NCBI RefSeq assembly: GCF_024436395.1
Contig: NZ_JAFMZO010000004.1
Coordinates: forward strand, 62,001 to 126,000
From: Paradesertivirga mongoliensis
Lineage (GTDB): Bacteria; Bacteroidota; Bacteroidia; Sphingobacteriales; Sphingobacteriaceae
Reading direction: 5' to 3'
Length of the DNA stretch: 64,000 nt
Shown here in pieces: positions 53,148 to 59,997 of the stretch. The number at the start of each line of letters is the position of its first letter. Position 1 is the first letter of the stretch. The notes under the pieces were generated by a model. The model was not told where the DNA came from, ran no database searches, and saw only the letters and a list, made by a program, of their open reading frames with translations. The position numbers and the translations under genes are program-made.

Positions 53148-54545
53148 ATGTCTTTCAATAAAATAACCGAAGATCTGTTCGGAAAAATCGAGTCTCTGAT
53201 TGGAAAAGAAAATATCATTGTTGAGCATGCCGATATGGAGCGCTATAGCAGGGATGAAACAGAAGATCTGCAGTTCTATCCTGAGATTGTAGTTAAGCCT
53301 GTTTCAGCTGAGCAAATATCATTGTTGCTGCAACTTTGTAACGAACATAACTTGCCCGTTACGGCCAGGGGTGGAGGTACAGGCTTGTCTGGCGCTGCCC
53401 TCCCGGTGCATGGAGGCGTATTAATCTCTCTCGAAAAGCTCGACAAAATTATCGAAATCGATGAACGTAATTTGCAGGCAACGCTGGAATCAGGTGTAAT
53501 TACTCAGGTTTTTATGGATGCAGTTGCGGAAAAGGGACTGCTGTACCCGGTAGATCCATCAAGTAAAGGCAGTTGTTATATGGGGGGTAATATCGCCCAC
53601 GGCTCGGGAGGTCCAAGGGTGGTTAAATATGGAACTATTCGCGAATATATATTGAATGTGGAGGTTGTTCTGCCTTCCGGCGAAATCATCTGGACCGGGG
53701 CAAATACGTTGAAAAATGCATCAGGCTACAGCTTAACCCAGTTGATGATAGGTTCTGAGGGTACACTTGGTATTATCACCAAAATGGTTGTTAAGCTAAT
53801 TCCGCGGCCCACGCACGATGTGTTGATGATGGCATCATTTCCAAGTAATGAACAAGCTTGTTCTGCCGTTTCGGCCATTTTTAGAGCGGGTGTAGTTCCG
53901 TCTGCACTCGAATTTATGGAGCGGAGAGGAGTGGAGTGGGTAATTGAGTATGATCACATTCAGTTCGACCTAAAAGATGGCGCTGCTGCATTTTTGATGG
54001 TAGAGGTAGATGGAAATAACATGGACGTGCTGTTTGCAGAGTGTGAGAAGATAAATGAAGTTCTCGAAATGAATGGTTGCCTCGACGTATTGTTCGCCGA
54101 TACCTCCGCTCAGAAAGATGATTTATGGCGGATCCGAAGGGTGATGCCGGTTTCTGTTAAATCAAATTCCATTTATAAGGAGGAAGACACGGTGGTTCCA
54201 AGGGCAGAGCTACCCCGTTTGATTCACGGGATTAAAGAAATTGGCGGCAAATACGGCTTTGAATCGATTTGTTACGGTCATGCCGGCGATGGAAATCTTC
54301 ACGTGAATATTATTAAAGGAAGTATGGATGATAATGACTGGACAAATAAATTAAAGGAGGGGATTCGGGAAATATTTGAGTTAACGGTTAGTTTGGGTGG
54401 AACTATCTCTGGTGAACATGGAATTGGCTTAGTGCAAAGAGAATTTATGCCGATAAAGTTTTCTAACGTACATTTAGATATCATGCGCGGAATAAAACAG
54501 GTTTTCGATCCGAAAGGCATTCTTAACCCAGGAAAAATATTTTAA
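53148..54545 (+). CDS. FAD-linked oxidase, GlcD/lactate dehydrogenase type
   Basis: 465 residues. FAD-binding PCMH domain (RGGGTGLSGAALPVHGGVLI, GSEGTLGIITKMV) and the C-terminal oxidase domain with YGHAGDGNLHVN and SGEHGIGLVQ. Oxidises a 2-hydroxyacid such as glycolate or D-lactate. No glcE/glcF partner is adjacent. Second gene of folB-glcD-mgtC. Confidence 0.9.
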   Translation: MSFNKITEDLFGKIESLIGKENIIVEHADMERYSRDETEDLQFYPEIVVKPVSAEQISLLLQLCNEHNLPVTARGGGTGLSGAALPVHGGVLISLEKLDKIIEIDERNLQATLESGVITQVFMDAVAEKGLLYPVDPSSKGSCYMGGNIAHGSGGPRVVKYGTIREYILNVEVVLPSGEIIWTGANTLKNASGYSLTQLMIGSEGTLGIITKMVVKLIPRPTHDVLMMASFPSNEQACSAVSAIFRAGVVPSALEFMERRGVEWVIEYDHIQFDLKDGAAAFLMVEVDGNNMDVLFAECEKINEVLEMNGCLDVLFADTSAQKDDLWRIRRVMPVSVKSNSIYKEEDTVVPRAELPRLIHGIKEIGGKYGFESICYGHAGDGNLHVNIIKGSMDDNDWTNKLKEGIREIFELTVSLGGTISGEHGIGLVQREFMPIKFSNVHLDIMRGIKQVFDPKGILNPGKIF

Positions 54546-54549
54546 AATA

Positions 54550-55197
54550 ATGTTTGATTCAGATTTTAATCATATTGATTTAATAAAAATTGCCGTATCG
54601 GTGATGTGCGGGAGCGTTATAGGCTTCGAAAGAGAGTATAAAAACAAGTCTGCCGGCCTCCGCACTATGATTTTGATCTGCCTTGGGGCGACGGTTTTTA
54701 CCATGGTTTCTCAGAAAGCCGGAGAAATGAGCGACGATAGAATCGCGGCTAACATAATCACCGGTATAGGTTTTATCGGGGCCGGTGTGATTTTTAAAGA
54801 TGGCCTTTCGATTTCCGGTCTCACTACCGCTTCGGTAATATGGGTAACAGCCTCGCTGGGAATGGCTATCGGAATAGGGCATTTTACCATGTCGCTAATA
54901 CTTACAGGGCTTATAATACTGGTGCTCTCCCTGTTCAGCTGGCTCGAAATGTTAATGGACTTCTTTTATACCCGAAAAGTATTCAATATTACCTTTAAAG
55001 ATGATTGCATTACGAGCCTTGTCGATCTCGAGGCGCTAATAGCCGGCCATCACTTAAAATATAAGCGTTTAAAACTGACCAAGCACGGCAGTAAAATGCA
55101 TGCCGTAATGGAGGTTTCGGGCCGGAAGAAGCTTCTTAATAAGTTTAACGAGCAAGTAGTTGAGTTACATTTTGTACAGGATGTTCTCCTCACTTAA
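54550..55197 (+). CDS. MgtC/SapB family membrane protein
   Basis: 215 residues with five membrane helices. GFEREYKNKSAGLRTMILIC and GIGFIGAGVIFKDGLSISGL are the MgtC/SapB signatures; a cytoplasmic ACT-like tail follows. Linked in other bacteria to magnesium limitation and virulence. Its last 33 bases overlap the end of the convergent thioesterase gene. Confidence 0.92.
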   Translation: MFDSDFNHIDLIKIAVSVMCGSVIGFEREYKNKSAGLRTMILICLGATVFTMVSQKAGEMSDDRIAANIITGIGFIGAGVIFKDGLSISGLTTASVIWVTASLGMAIGIGHFTMSLILTGLIILVLSLFSWLEMLMDFFYTRKVFNITFKDDCITSLVDLEALIAGHHLKYKRLKLTKHGSKMHAVMEVSGRKKLLNKFNEQVVELHFVQDVLLT

Positions 55198-55611
55198 TGC
55201 CTCGAAGGCGATCATCTTTTCACGCTGTACTTCCGGAATGGCTGCCGGCTTTCCTTCTGCAAAATCATAAAAAACGCATACGGTTTTACCGGTGGTACAA
55301 ACAACTTCGCCCTCAGGCTTTTGGATGGTTAGGACGTATTCCACATCGAAACTGCAATTTCCAATTCGGGCGGTACGTACATAAGCGTAAACTTCATTAA
55401 CGAACTCAATCGGTTTTATGTAGTTTATCTCAGCTTTACCAATAATGATACCCTGGGTTTTGCTTTCCCACTGAATGATTTTCTTCCAGTATTCAGTATG
55501 GGCTATTTCAAAGTAAGTAAGATAAATATCGTTGTTCACGAACCCGAAGGCATTCAAATCGCCAAAACGTACCGGAATATATGTCTTATAATTAAAAAGG
55601 TCTAGGTTCAT
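55165..55611 (-). CDS. 4-hydroxybenzoyl-CoA thioesterase-like acyl-CoA thioesterase
   Basis: 148 residues from the ATG at 55611 (MNLDLFNYKTYIPVRFGDLN); the open frame to 55653 lacks homology. RFGDLNAFGFVNNDIYLTYF contains the 4HBT catalytic Asp position. Hotdog fold; substrate unknown. Ends inside the mgtC gene on the other strand. Confidence 0.85.
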   Translation of the reverse strand: MNLDLFNYKTYIPVRFGDLNAFGFVNNDIYLTYFEIAHTEYWKKIIQWESKTQGIIIGKAEINYIKPIEFVNEVYAYVRTARIGNCSFDVEYVLTIQKPEGEVVCTTGKTVCVFYDFAEGKPAAIPEVQREKMIAFEALSEENILYKM

Positions 55612-55739
55612 TTTCAGAAAATTTGTCGGTAGATAACCAGTTAAAAGTGTCATTCTGACTTAGTATTAACGATTTTTTTGTCGATATGTTTTTTGGTACA
55701 GCAGTTGATTTATTGTCTCCAAAAAAAGAAAAAAAATAA

Positions 55740-55745
55740 AAGGAG
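55740..55745 (+). promoter_or_regulatory. Strong Shine-Dalgarno site of the Hsp20 gene
   Basis: AGGAGG within AAAAGGAGGATTT, well placed before the ATG at 55755. Most genes in the window have no such site, so it may mark high translation under stress. Confidence 0.7.
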
Positions 55746-55754
55746 GATTTCAAA

Positions 55755-56192
55755 ATGACACTGGTAAAGTTCTCAAATGGTGCAAAAAGCAATGCTTTGA
55801 ACCCATTCACTGATGTTTTTGAATCTATGTTTAACGATTCATTTATCTCAGACCGGCTAACAACTAAAGTTCCCGCAGTGAATATCGCTGAAACAGACAA
55901 CGATTTTCATATCGAGTTAGCCGCTCCGGGGTTGAAAAAAGAAGATTTCAAGATCAATCTTGACAAGTATGTGTTAAGCGTTTCTGTCGAGCGAAAAGCT
56001 GAAAACAATCAGGATGAAAAACGCTATAACAAGCGCGAGTATAGCTATTCTTCTTTTGTACGCTCATTTACTTTGCCCGAAACGGCAGATCAGGAAAGAA
56101 TCGATGCTGAGTATGTGGACGGTATCCTGAGGATTACCGTTGCTAAGAAGGAAGAAGCGAAATCTCTGACTCGCGAAATAGCGATTAAATAA
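55755..56192 (+). CDS. Hsp20/alpha-crystallin small heat-shock protein
   Basis: 145 residues; alpha-crystallin domain with IELAAPGLKKEDFKINLDKY and GILRITVAKKEE, and NIAE before it. ATP-independent chaperone holding unfolded proteins. A strong AGGAGG lies 9 bases before the ATG, which is rare in this phylum. Terminator follows at 56245. Confidence 0.95.
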   Translation: MTLVKFSNGAKSNALNPFTDVFESMFNDSFISDRLTTKVPAVNIAETDNDFHIELAAPGLKKEDFKINLDKYVLSVSVERKAENNQDEKRYNKREYSYSSFVRSFTLPETADQERIDAEYVDGILRITVAKKEEAKSLTREIAIK

Positions 56193-56244
56193 AGTTTTAA
56201 GTCATTTGATGACTCTATTGGTATTTAGTTTAGGTTAGGTTGTG

Positions 56245-56277
56245 AAAGCGCTGTTTGAATAAAACAGCGCTTTTTTT
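56245..56277 (+). terminator. Intrinsic terminator after the Hsp20 gene
   Basis: AAAGCGCTGTTT and AAACAGCGCTTT form a perfect stem with a short loop, followed by a T run. Confidence 0.9.
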
Positions 56278-56299
56278 ATTGACGCAATTTTCAATTTTG

Positions 56300-56307
56300 T
56301 AAGTTTG
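56300..56307 (+). promoter_or_regulatory. -7 promoter element of the 436-residue conserved gene
   Basis: TAAGTTTG, exact consensus, ending 6 bases before the ATG at 56313. TTG lies 18 bases upstream. Confidence 0.5.
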
Positions 56308-56312
56308 GGCTT

Positions 56313-57623
56313 ATGGTTAGAGAAATTCCGGAAACGAAGAGAAAAGCTCTTAAGATAAACCTTGACCCCGCCATTTATGGAACGTTCGCAGAAATTGGCG
56401 CAGGTCAGGAAGTGGCCCGAAACTTTTTTACCGCCGGGGCGGCTTCAGGAACTGTTGCTAAAACCATGTCTGCTTATGATATGGTATTCAGTAACTCCAT
56501 ATATGGCGTGGAAGAATCGGGGAGATACGTTAGTAAATCACGGTTGAAGAAAATGCTTTCGCATGAATTTGAGTTACTTACAGAGCGCCTGATCGGAGAT
56601 AAATATAAGGGACGTAGTTTCTTCGCCTTTGCCAACACCGTAACCACTCTTAATTTTAATAAAACAAATGATCCGCACGGCTGGATGGGAATTCGCTTTC
56701 AGGCAAATCCCGAAGCCGAAGCGAATGATATTATTTTCCATGTACGGCTTCTCGATAGTGATGCCACGCTTCAGCAAAATGTGCTTGGAATTATAGGTGT
56801 AAACCTGGTTTATGCGGCCTATTTCTACCGGGATGATGTGCAGACGATGATCGAATCGCTGGTAGATAACCTATCCATAGGTTCTGTTGAAATTGACGTA
56901 ATTAACCTTAGGGGACCGGTTTTTGAAAAAGCCAACGACCGGCTTGTTAACCTTTACCTTATTGCGAAGGGCTTTTCAAGCGCCGCTATTTTCGATAAGT
57001 CTGCAAATGCATGCCAATCCAACGATCTGCTGTACAAGAAGAATATCATGATTCTTAGAACAAAGTATAAGCAAAGATCTATCCCTAACTTTGACTTATT
57101 TAACCGGGCAGTAGAGCAGTTCAAGCGTTCGCAAAATATAAAGGATAAAAATATTATTGTGATGATTGAGGTGTTGATGTCGAACATGCTGGGCGAGGAA
57201 AAGGAACTTAATGCGCAGGATTTAACAGATTTTGCAAAAAAGGCCGAAGAACTATGCGCGACCGGCAATAACGTTATCGTCTCTAACTTTACACGGAACC
57301 ATAAGCTGGCGCTATATCTTTCGCGCTGTAAACCAAGCAGTGTTGGTATTTCGACGAATATTGCTAACCTTAAACGGATATTCGACTCATCAAGCTTTCC
57401 AGAGAATTATACGGATGAATTGCTGGCCTATGTAAGTGATTTATTCAGTAGAAATGTGAAGCTTTACGCGTATCCATATCTCGATAAAAATACTAATCAA
57501 ATTATTACTACACGGAATATGCCGGTATCCGACGAGGCAAAGCCGCTCTTCGAGTTTTTGATTCGAAACAATTATATCACCGATATTGAGGATTATGATG
57601 CTAAGGATGTTAAAACGGTATAA
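56313..57623 (+). CDS. Conserved protein of unknown function
   Basis: 436 residues, soluble, no signal peptide. The N-terminal block (KINLDPAIYGTFAEIGAGQE, RNFFTAGAASGTVAKTMSAY) is very conserved-looking, and further blocks are GKYKGRSFFAFANTV-like and KPLFEFLIRNNYITDI. I recall homologues annotated inconsistently, including as TonB-dependent receptors, which the lack of a signal peptide and barrel rules out. No catalytic motif is clear to me. Confidence 0.75.
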   Translation: MVREIPETKRKALKINLDPAIYGTFAEIGAGQEVARNFFTAGAASGTVAKTMSAYDMVFSNSIYGVEESGRYVSKSRLKKMLSHEFELLTERLIGDKYKGRSFFAFANTVTTLNFNKTNDPHGWMGIRFQANPEAEANDIIFHVRLLDSDATLQQNVLGIIGVNLVYAAYFYRDDVQTMIESLVDNLSIGSVEIDVINLRGPVFEKANDRLVNLYLIAKGFSSAAIFDKSANACQSNDLLYKKNIMILRTKYKQRSIPNFDLFNRAVEQFKRSQNIKDKNIIVMIEVLMSNMLGEEKELNAQDLTDFAKKAEELCATGNNVIVSNFTRNHKLALYLSRCKPSSVGISTNIANLKRIFDSSSFPENYTDELLAYVSDLFSRNVKLYAYPYLDKNTNQIITTRNMPVSDEAKPLFEFLIRNNYITDIEDYDAKDVKTV

Positions 57624-57649
57624 TGAGAGTTTAAATTTCTAAATCCAGA

Positions 57650-57680
57650 TTTGCTTTAAAAAATATAATCCCTATATTTG
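57650..57680 (+). promoter_or_regulatory. Consensus promoter of the rplU-rpmA operon
   Basis: TTTG (57650-57653), 19 bases, TATATTTG (57673-57680): full match to the Bacteroidota consensus, as expected for ribosomal protein genes. Confidence 0.88.
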
Positions 57681-57706
57681 CACCTCATTTAAAAAAATAC
57701 ATAACA

Positions 57707-58021
57707 ATGTACGCAATAGTAAATATAGCCGGGCAGCAATTCAAAGTTGCAAAAGACCAGCACCTTTTTGTACACCGTTTACAAGGAGATGAGGGCGCTA
57801 GTATTGAATTTGACAATGTATTGTTAGCTGCTAATGGTAGTGATTTCAAAGTAGGTGCTGATGCACTGAAAGGCGCTAAAGTTTCTGCTAAGATCGTGTC
57901 TCATTTAAAAGGTGATAAAGTAATCGTTTTCAAGAAGAAACGTAGAAAAGGTTACAAAAAGAGAAATGGTCACCGCCAGCAGTTCACTAAAATCGAAATC
58001 ACAGGGATTTCATTAAAGTAA
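57707..58021 (+). CDS. rplU: Ribosomal protein bL21
   Basis: 104 residues, [20 protein letters not shown] at the start and [20 protein letters not shown] near the end. Large-subunit protein. First gene of the L21-L27 operon; 88 bases separate it from rpmA. Confidence 0.98.
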   Translation: MYAIVNIAGQQFKVAKDQHLFVHRLQGDEGASIEFDNVLLAANGSDFKVGADALKGAKVSAKIVSHLKGDKVIVFKKKRRKGYKKRNGHRQQFTKIEITGISLK

Positions 58022-58109
58022 AATTTAAAAGTAAAAAGTCAAAACCTGGCTTGGCGCTTAATTGATTGTTTAAACTAGTCGGTTTTTCCGATTTAAAAGA
58101 TAAAATACA

Positions 58110-58523
58110 ATGGCACATAAAAAAGGAGCCGGTAGTTCCAGAAACGGTAGAGAGTCGCATAGCAAACGTCTGGGAATCAAAATTTTCGGTGGTCAGTTGG
58201 CAATTGCTGGTAACATTATCGTTCGTCAGCGTGGTACTAAACACCATCCTGATAAAAACGTAGGTATTGGTAAAGACCATACTTTATTTGCTTTAACTCA
58301 TGGAACAGTAGTTTTCAGAAAAAAAGCTGATAATAAATCTTATGTTTCTATTCTTCCTTTAGAACCAGAAGATATCAGAGAAGTCGTTACTCCGATTGTT
58401 GCAAAGCCAGTTTTGGAAGACGCTGCACCGGTTGAAGCAGCCCCTAAAGCTAAAGCTCCTAAAAAAGCTAAGGCTACTGAAGCTGCAGACACTGCAGAGG
58501 CAGAAGCTGCACCGGCTGAGTAA
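58110..58523 (+). CDS. rpmA: Ribosomal protein bL27 with long C-terminal tail
   Basis: 137 residues; the first 88 are standard bL27 ([20 protein letters not shown], then [16 protein letters not shown]). The last 50 or so are a low-complexity Ala/Lys/Glu/Pro tail ([20 protein letters not shown]). The N-terminus lacks the leader that some Gram-positives cleave. Tail function unknown. Confidence 0.96.
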   Translation: MAHKKGAGSSRNGRESHSKRLGIKIFGGQLAIAGNIIVRQRGTKHHPDKNVGIGKDHTLFALTHGTVVFRKKADNKSYVSILPLEPEDIREVVTPIVAKPVLEDAAPVEAAPKAKAPKKAKATEAADTAEAEAAPAE

Positions 58524-58540
58524 TCAACTCAAAATATTAA

Positions 58541-58574
58541 AAAGCCCTGTTAATGTTGAATTAACAGGGCTTTT
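58541..58574 (+). terminator. Intrinsic terminator after rpmA
   Basis: AAAGCCCTGTTAAT and ATTAACAGGGCTTT form a long perfect stem followed by T residues. Confidence 0.92.
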
Positions 58575-58664
58575 GTGTTTTTAGCTGTCATACCAAGAAG
58601 TGTTTCAAGGAATAAAGCATTTGATTCCTGCATACCATCGAAATGATAAGCCGCCTTATAAGCG

Positions 58665-58722
58665 CATAAGCTCCTCTTCTTCAGGAGAGGGTGCGGAAGC
58701 TCAGAGCGCTGGGGGGAGGTTC
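58665..58722. repeat. Short dispersed-repeat-like sequence
   Basis: CTCCTCTTCTTCAGGAGAGG forms a short stem and is followed by GGTGCGGAAGC and GGGGGGAGGTT. This matches the style of imperfect palindromic intergenic repeats common in Bacteroidota. Only one copy is in this window. Confidence 0.35.
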
Positions 58723-59697
58723 TTAATTCTCCCGGATCAAAAGCTGTTCTGCAAAGGCCCTCAGCGCTTTTTTCTTCTCAGAATTTGCCGGGATCTTCTC
58801 CAGCGACGACAGCGCCTTTTCCGCAAAAGTATTCATCTGATGTTCGGCGAGTTGCCGCACGCCTAAGCGACTATAAATTTCCGTTACGGCATTTACCTTC
58901 ACTTCCGGATCTGTATTTTCCTCATTTAACCAATGGTTGAGCTCTTCTTTGTCTAAATCTTCGGCCAGTTCTAATGCTTTTATCAAAAGAAATGTCTTTT
59001 TGTTAGCGATAATATCACCGCCTACCTGTTTGCCGAATTTTTCAGGGTCGCCGTAAACATCCAGAATGTCATCCTGAAGCTGGAAAGCCAATCCCAGGTT
59101 TTCTCCGAATTGATAAATGGCGTTGGCGTGTTCTTGTTCGGCTTTACCAATAACTGCACCGATCTTCATACTTCCAGCAAGAAGCACCGCGGTTTTAAGG
59201 CGGATCATCTCTAAGTACTCGTTAATGCTGACCTCCTGAAGCGTCTCAAAGTTCATATCGGTTTGTTGTCCCTCACACACACCGGTAGCCACTTCCGAAA
59301 AGATATTCAATACTTCGCGGAGAATTGAATCATCAACACTCATCATCAGCTGATAGGCCTGTACCAGCATTACATCTCCGGATAAGATAGCGATACAGTC
59401 ATTCCACTTCTCATGAACCGTTGGATTACCACGCCGAAGCGGAGCTTTATCCATAATATCATCATGTACTAACGTGAAATTATGGAACACTTCAATGCCC
59501 ATTGCAGGTTGCAGGGCTTTCATAATGCTGCCTTCGAACAGGTCGCAGGCCATAAGCAGCAGAGCCGGACGCATACGTTTTCCGCCAAGGGCCATAATGT
59601 AACGGATAGGCTCGTATAGCTCTGCAGGTTTGCCCGGGTATTGCTTCTCGGCGATCTCTTTATTGATTAAATCTTGTAGTTGGGAGATGTTGTACAT
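58723..59697 (-). CDS. Polyprenyl diphosphate synthase
   Basis: 324 residues. First Asp-rich motif HDDIMDKAPLRRG near 82, second QDDILDVYGD near 213, and GGKRMRPALLLMA. It condenses isopentenyl diphosphate onto an allylic chain; product length (C20 or longer) is not readable. Its promoter (59725-59755) lies inside one arm of an inverted repeat. Confidence 0.92.
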   Translation of the reverse strand: MYNISQLQDLINKEIAEKQYPGKPAELYEPIRYIMALGGKRMRPALLLMACDLFEGSIMKALQPAMGIEVFHNFTLVHDDIMDKAPLRRGNPTVHEKWNDCIAILSGDVMLVQAYQLMMSVDDSILREVLNIFSEVATGVCEGQQTDMNFETLQEVSINEYLEMIRLKTAVLLAGSMKIGAVIGKAEQEHANAIYQFGENLGLAFQLQDDILDVYGDPEKFGKQVGGDIIANKKTFLLIKALELAEDLDKEELNHWLNEENTDPEVKVNAVTEIYSRLGVRQLAEHQMNTFAEKALSSLEKIPANSEKKKALRAFAEQLLIREN

Positions 59698-59724
59698 GTG
59701 TTATTAGATAATAGCGAAAAGACG

Positions 59725-59755
59725 CAAAGGTAATTTTTTGCCACCAAGGCTCAAA
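59725..59755 (-). promoter_or_regulatory. Promoter of the polyprenyl synthase gene, inside a repeat arm
   Basis: On the minus strand TTTG, a 19-base spacer, TACCTTTG: full consensus. The -33 element and most of the spacer lie within the repeat arm 59740-59760. Confidence 0.8.
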
Positions 59756-59760
59756 GGCAC
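59740..59760 (+). repeat. Left arm of inverted repeat flanking the GxxExxY remnant
   Basis: GCCACCAAGGCTCAAAGGCA-type arm. Its inverted partner is at 59968-59990, with the core GGCTCAAAGGCAC shared. Sequences of this type are recurrent next to GxxExxY genes in Bacteroidota, from my recollection. Confidence 0.65.
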
Positions 59761-59789
59761 TAGCTATTTGCGTCAATGACAGCTTTTAT

Positions 59790-59978
59790 TTAACTATTAA
59801 TGAAACGTTTAATACGCTGTTTTATCAATGGAACATTGAAGTTGATTAAAAATCCAATACCTTTTTTGGAAAGCTTCAAATGGCTTATAATCTGAGCCCC
59901 CACACAGGATTAACAAGGTCAACCGCTTTAAGTTCGCAGATGATATTATCTTCCACCAAAAAGTTAACCTGGTGCCTT
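59790..59978 (-). pseudogene. Remnant of a GxxExxY-family gene
   Basis: On the minus strand the region reads FLVEDNIICELKAVDLVNPV, shifts frame at the run of five G (59897-59901 on the plus strand as C), and continues AQIISHLKLSKKGIGFLINF, then NVPLIKQRIKRFINS and a stop at 59790-59792. This is the C-terminal part of a GxxExxY protein (PDDEXK_3-like). The 5' half is gone; it butts against the rnr stop. Inverted repeats lie on either side. Confidence 0.75.
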
Positions 59979-59990
59979 TGAGCCTCTGGC
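59968..59990 (-). repeat. Right arm of inverted repeat flanking the GxxExxY remnant
   Basis: Minus strand GCCAGAGGCTCAAAGGCACC matches the left arm at 59740-59760 over GGCTCAAAGGCAC with a few mismatches outside. It abuts the rnr stop. Confidence 0.65.
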
Positions 59991-59997
59991 TATATTC

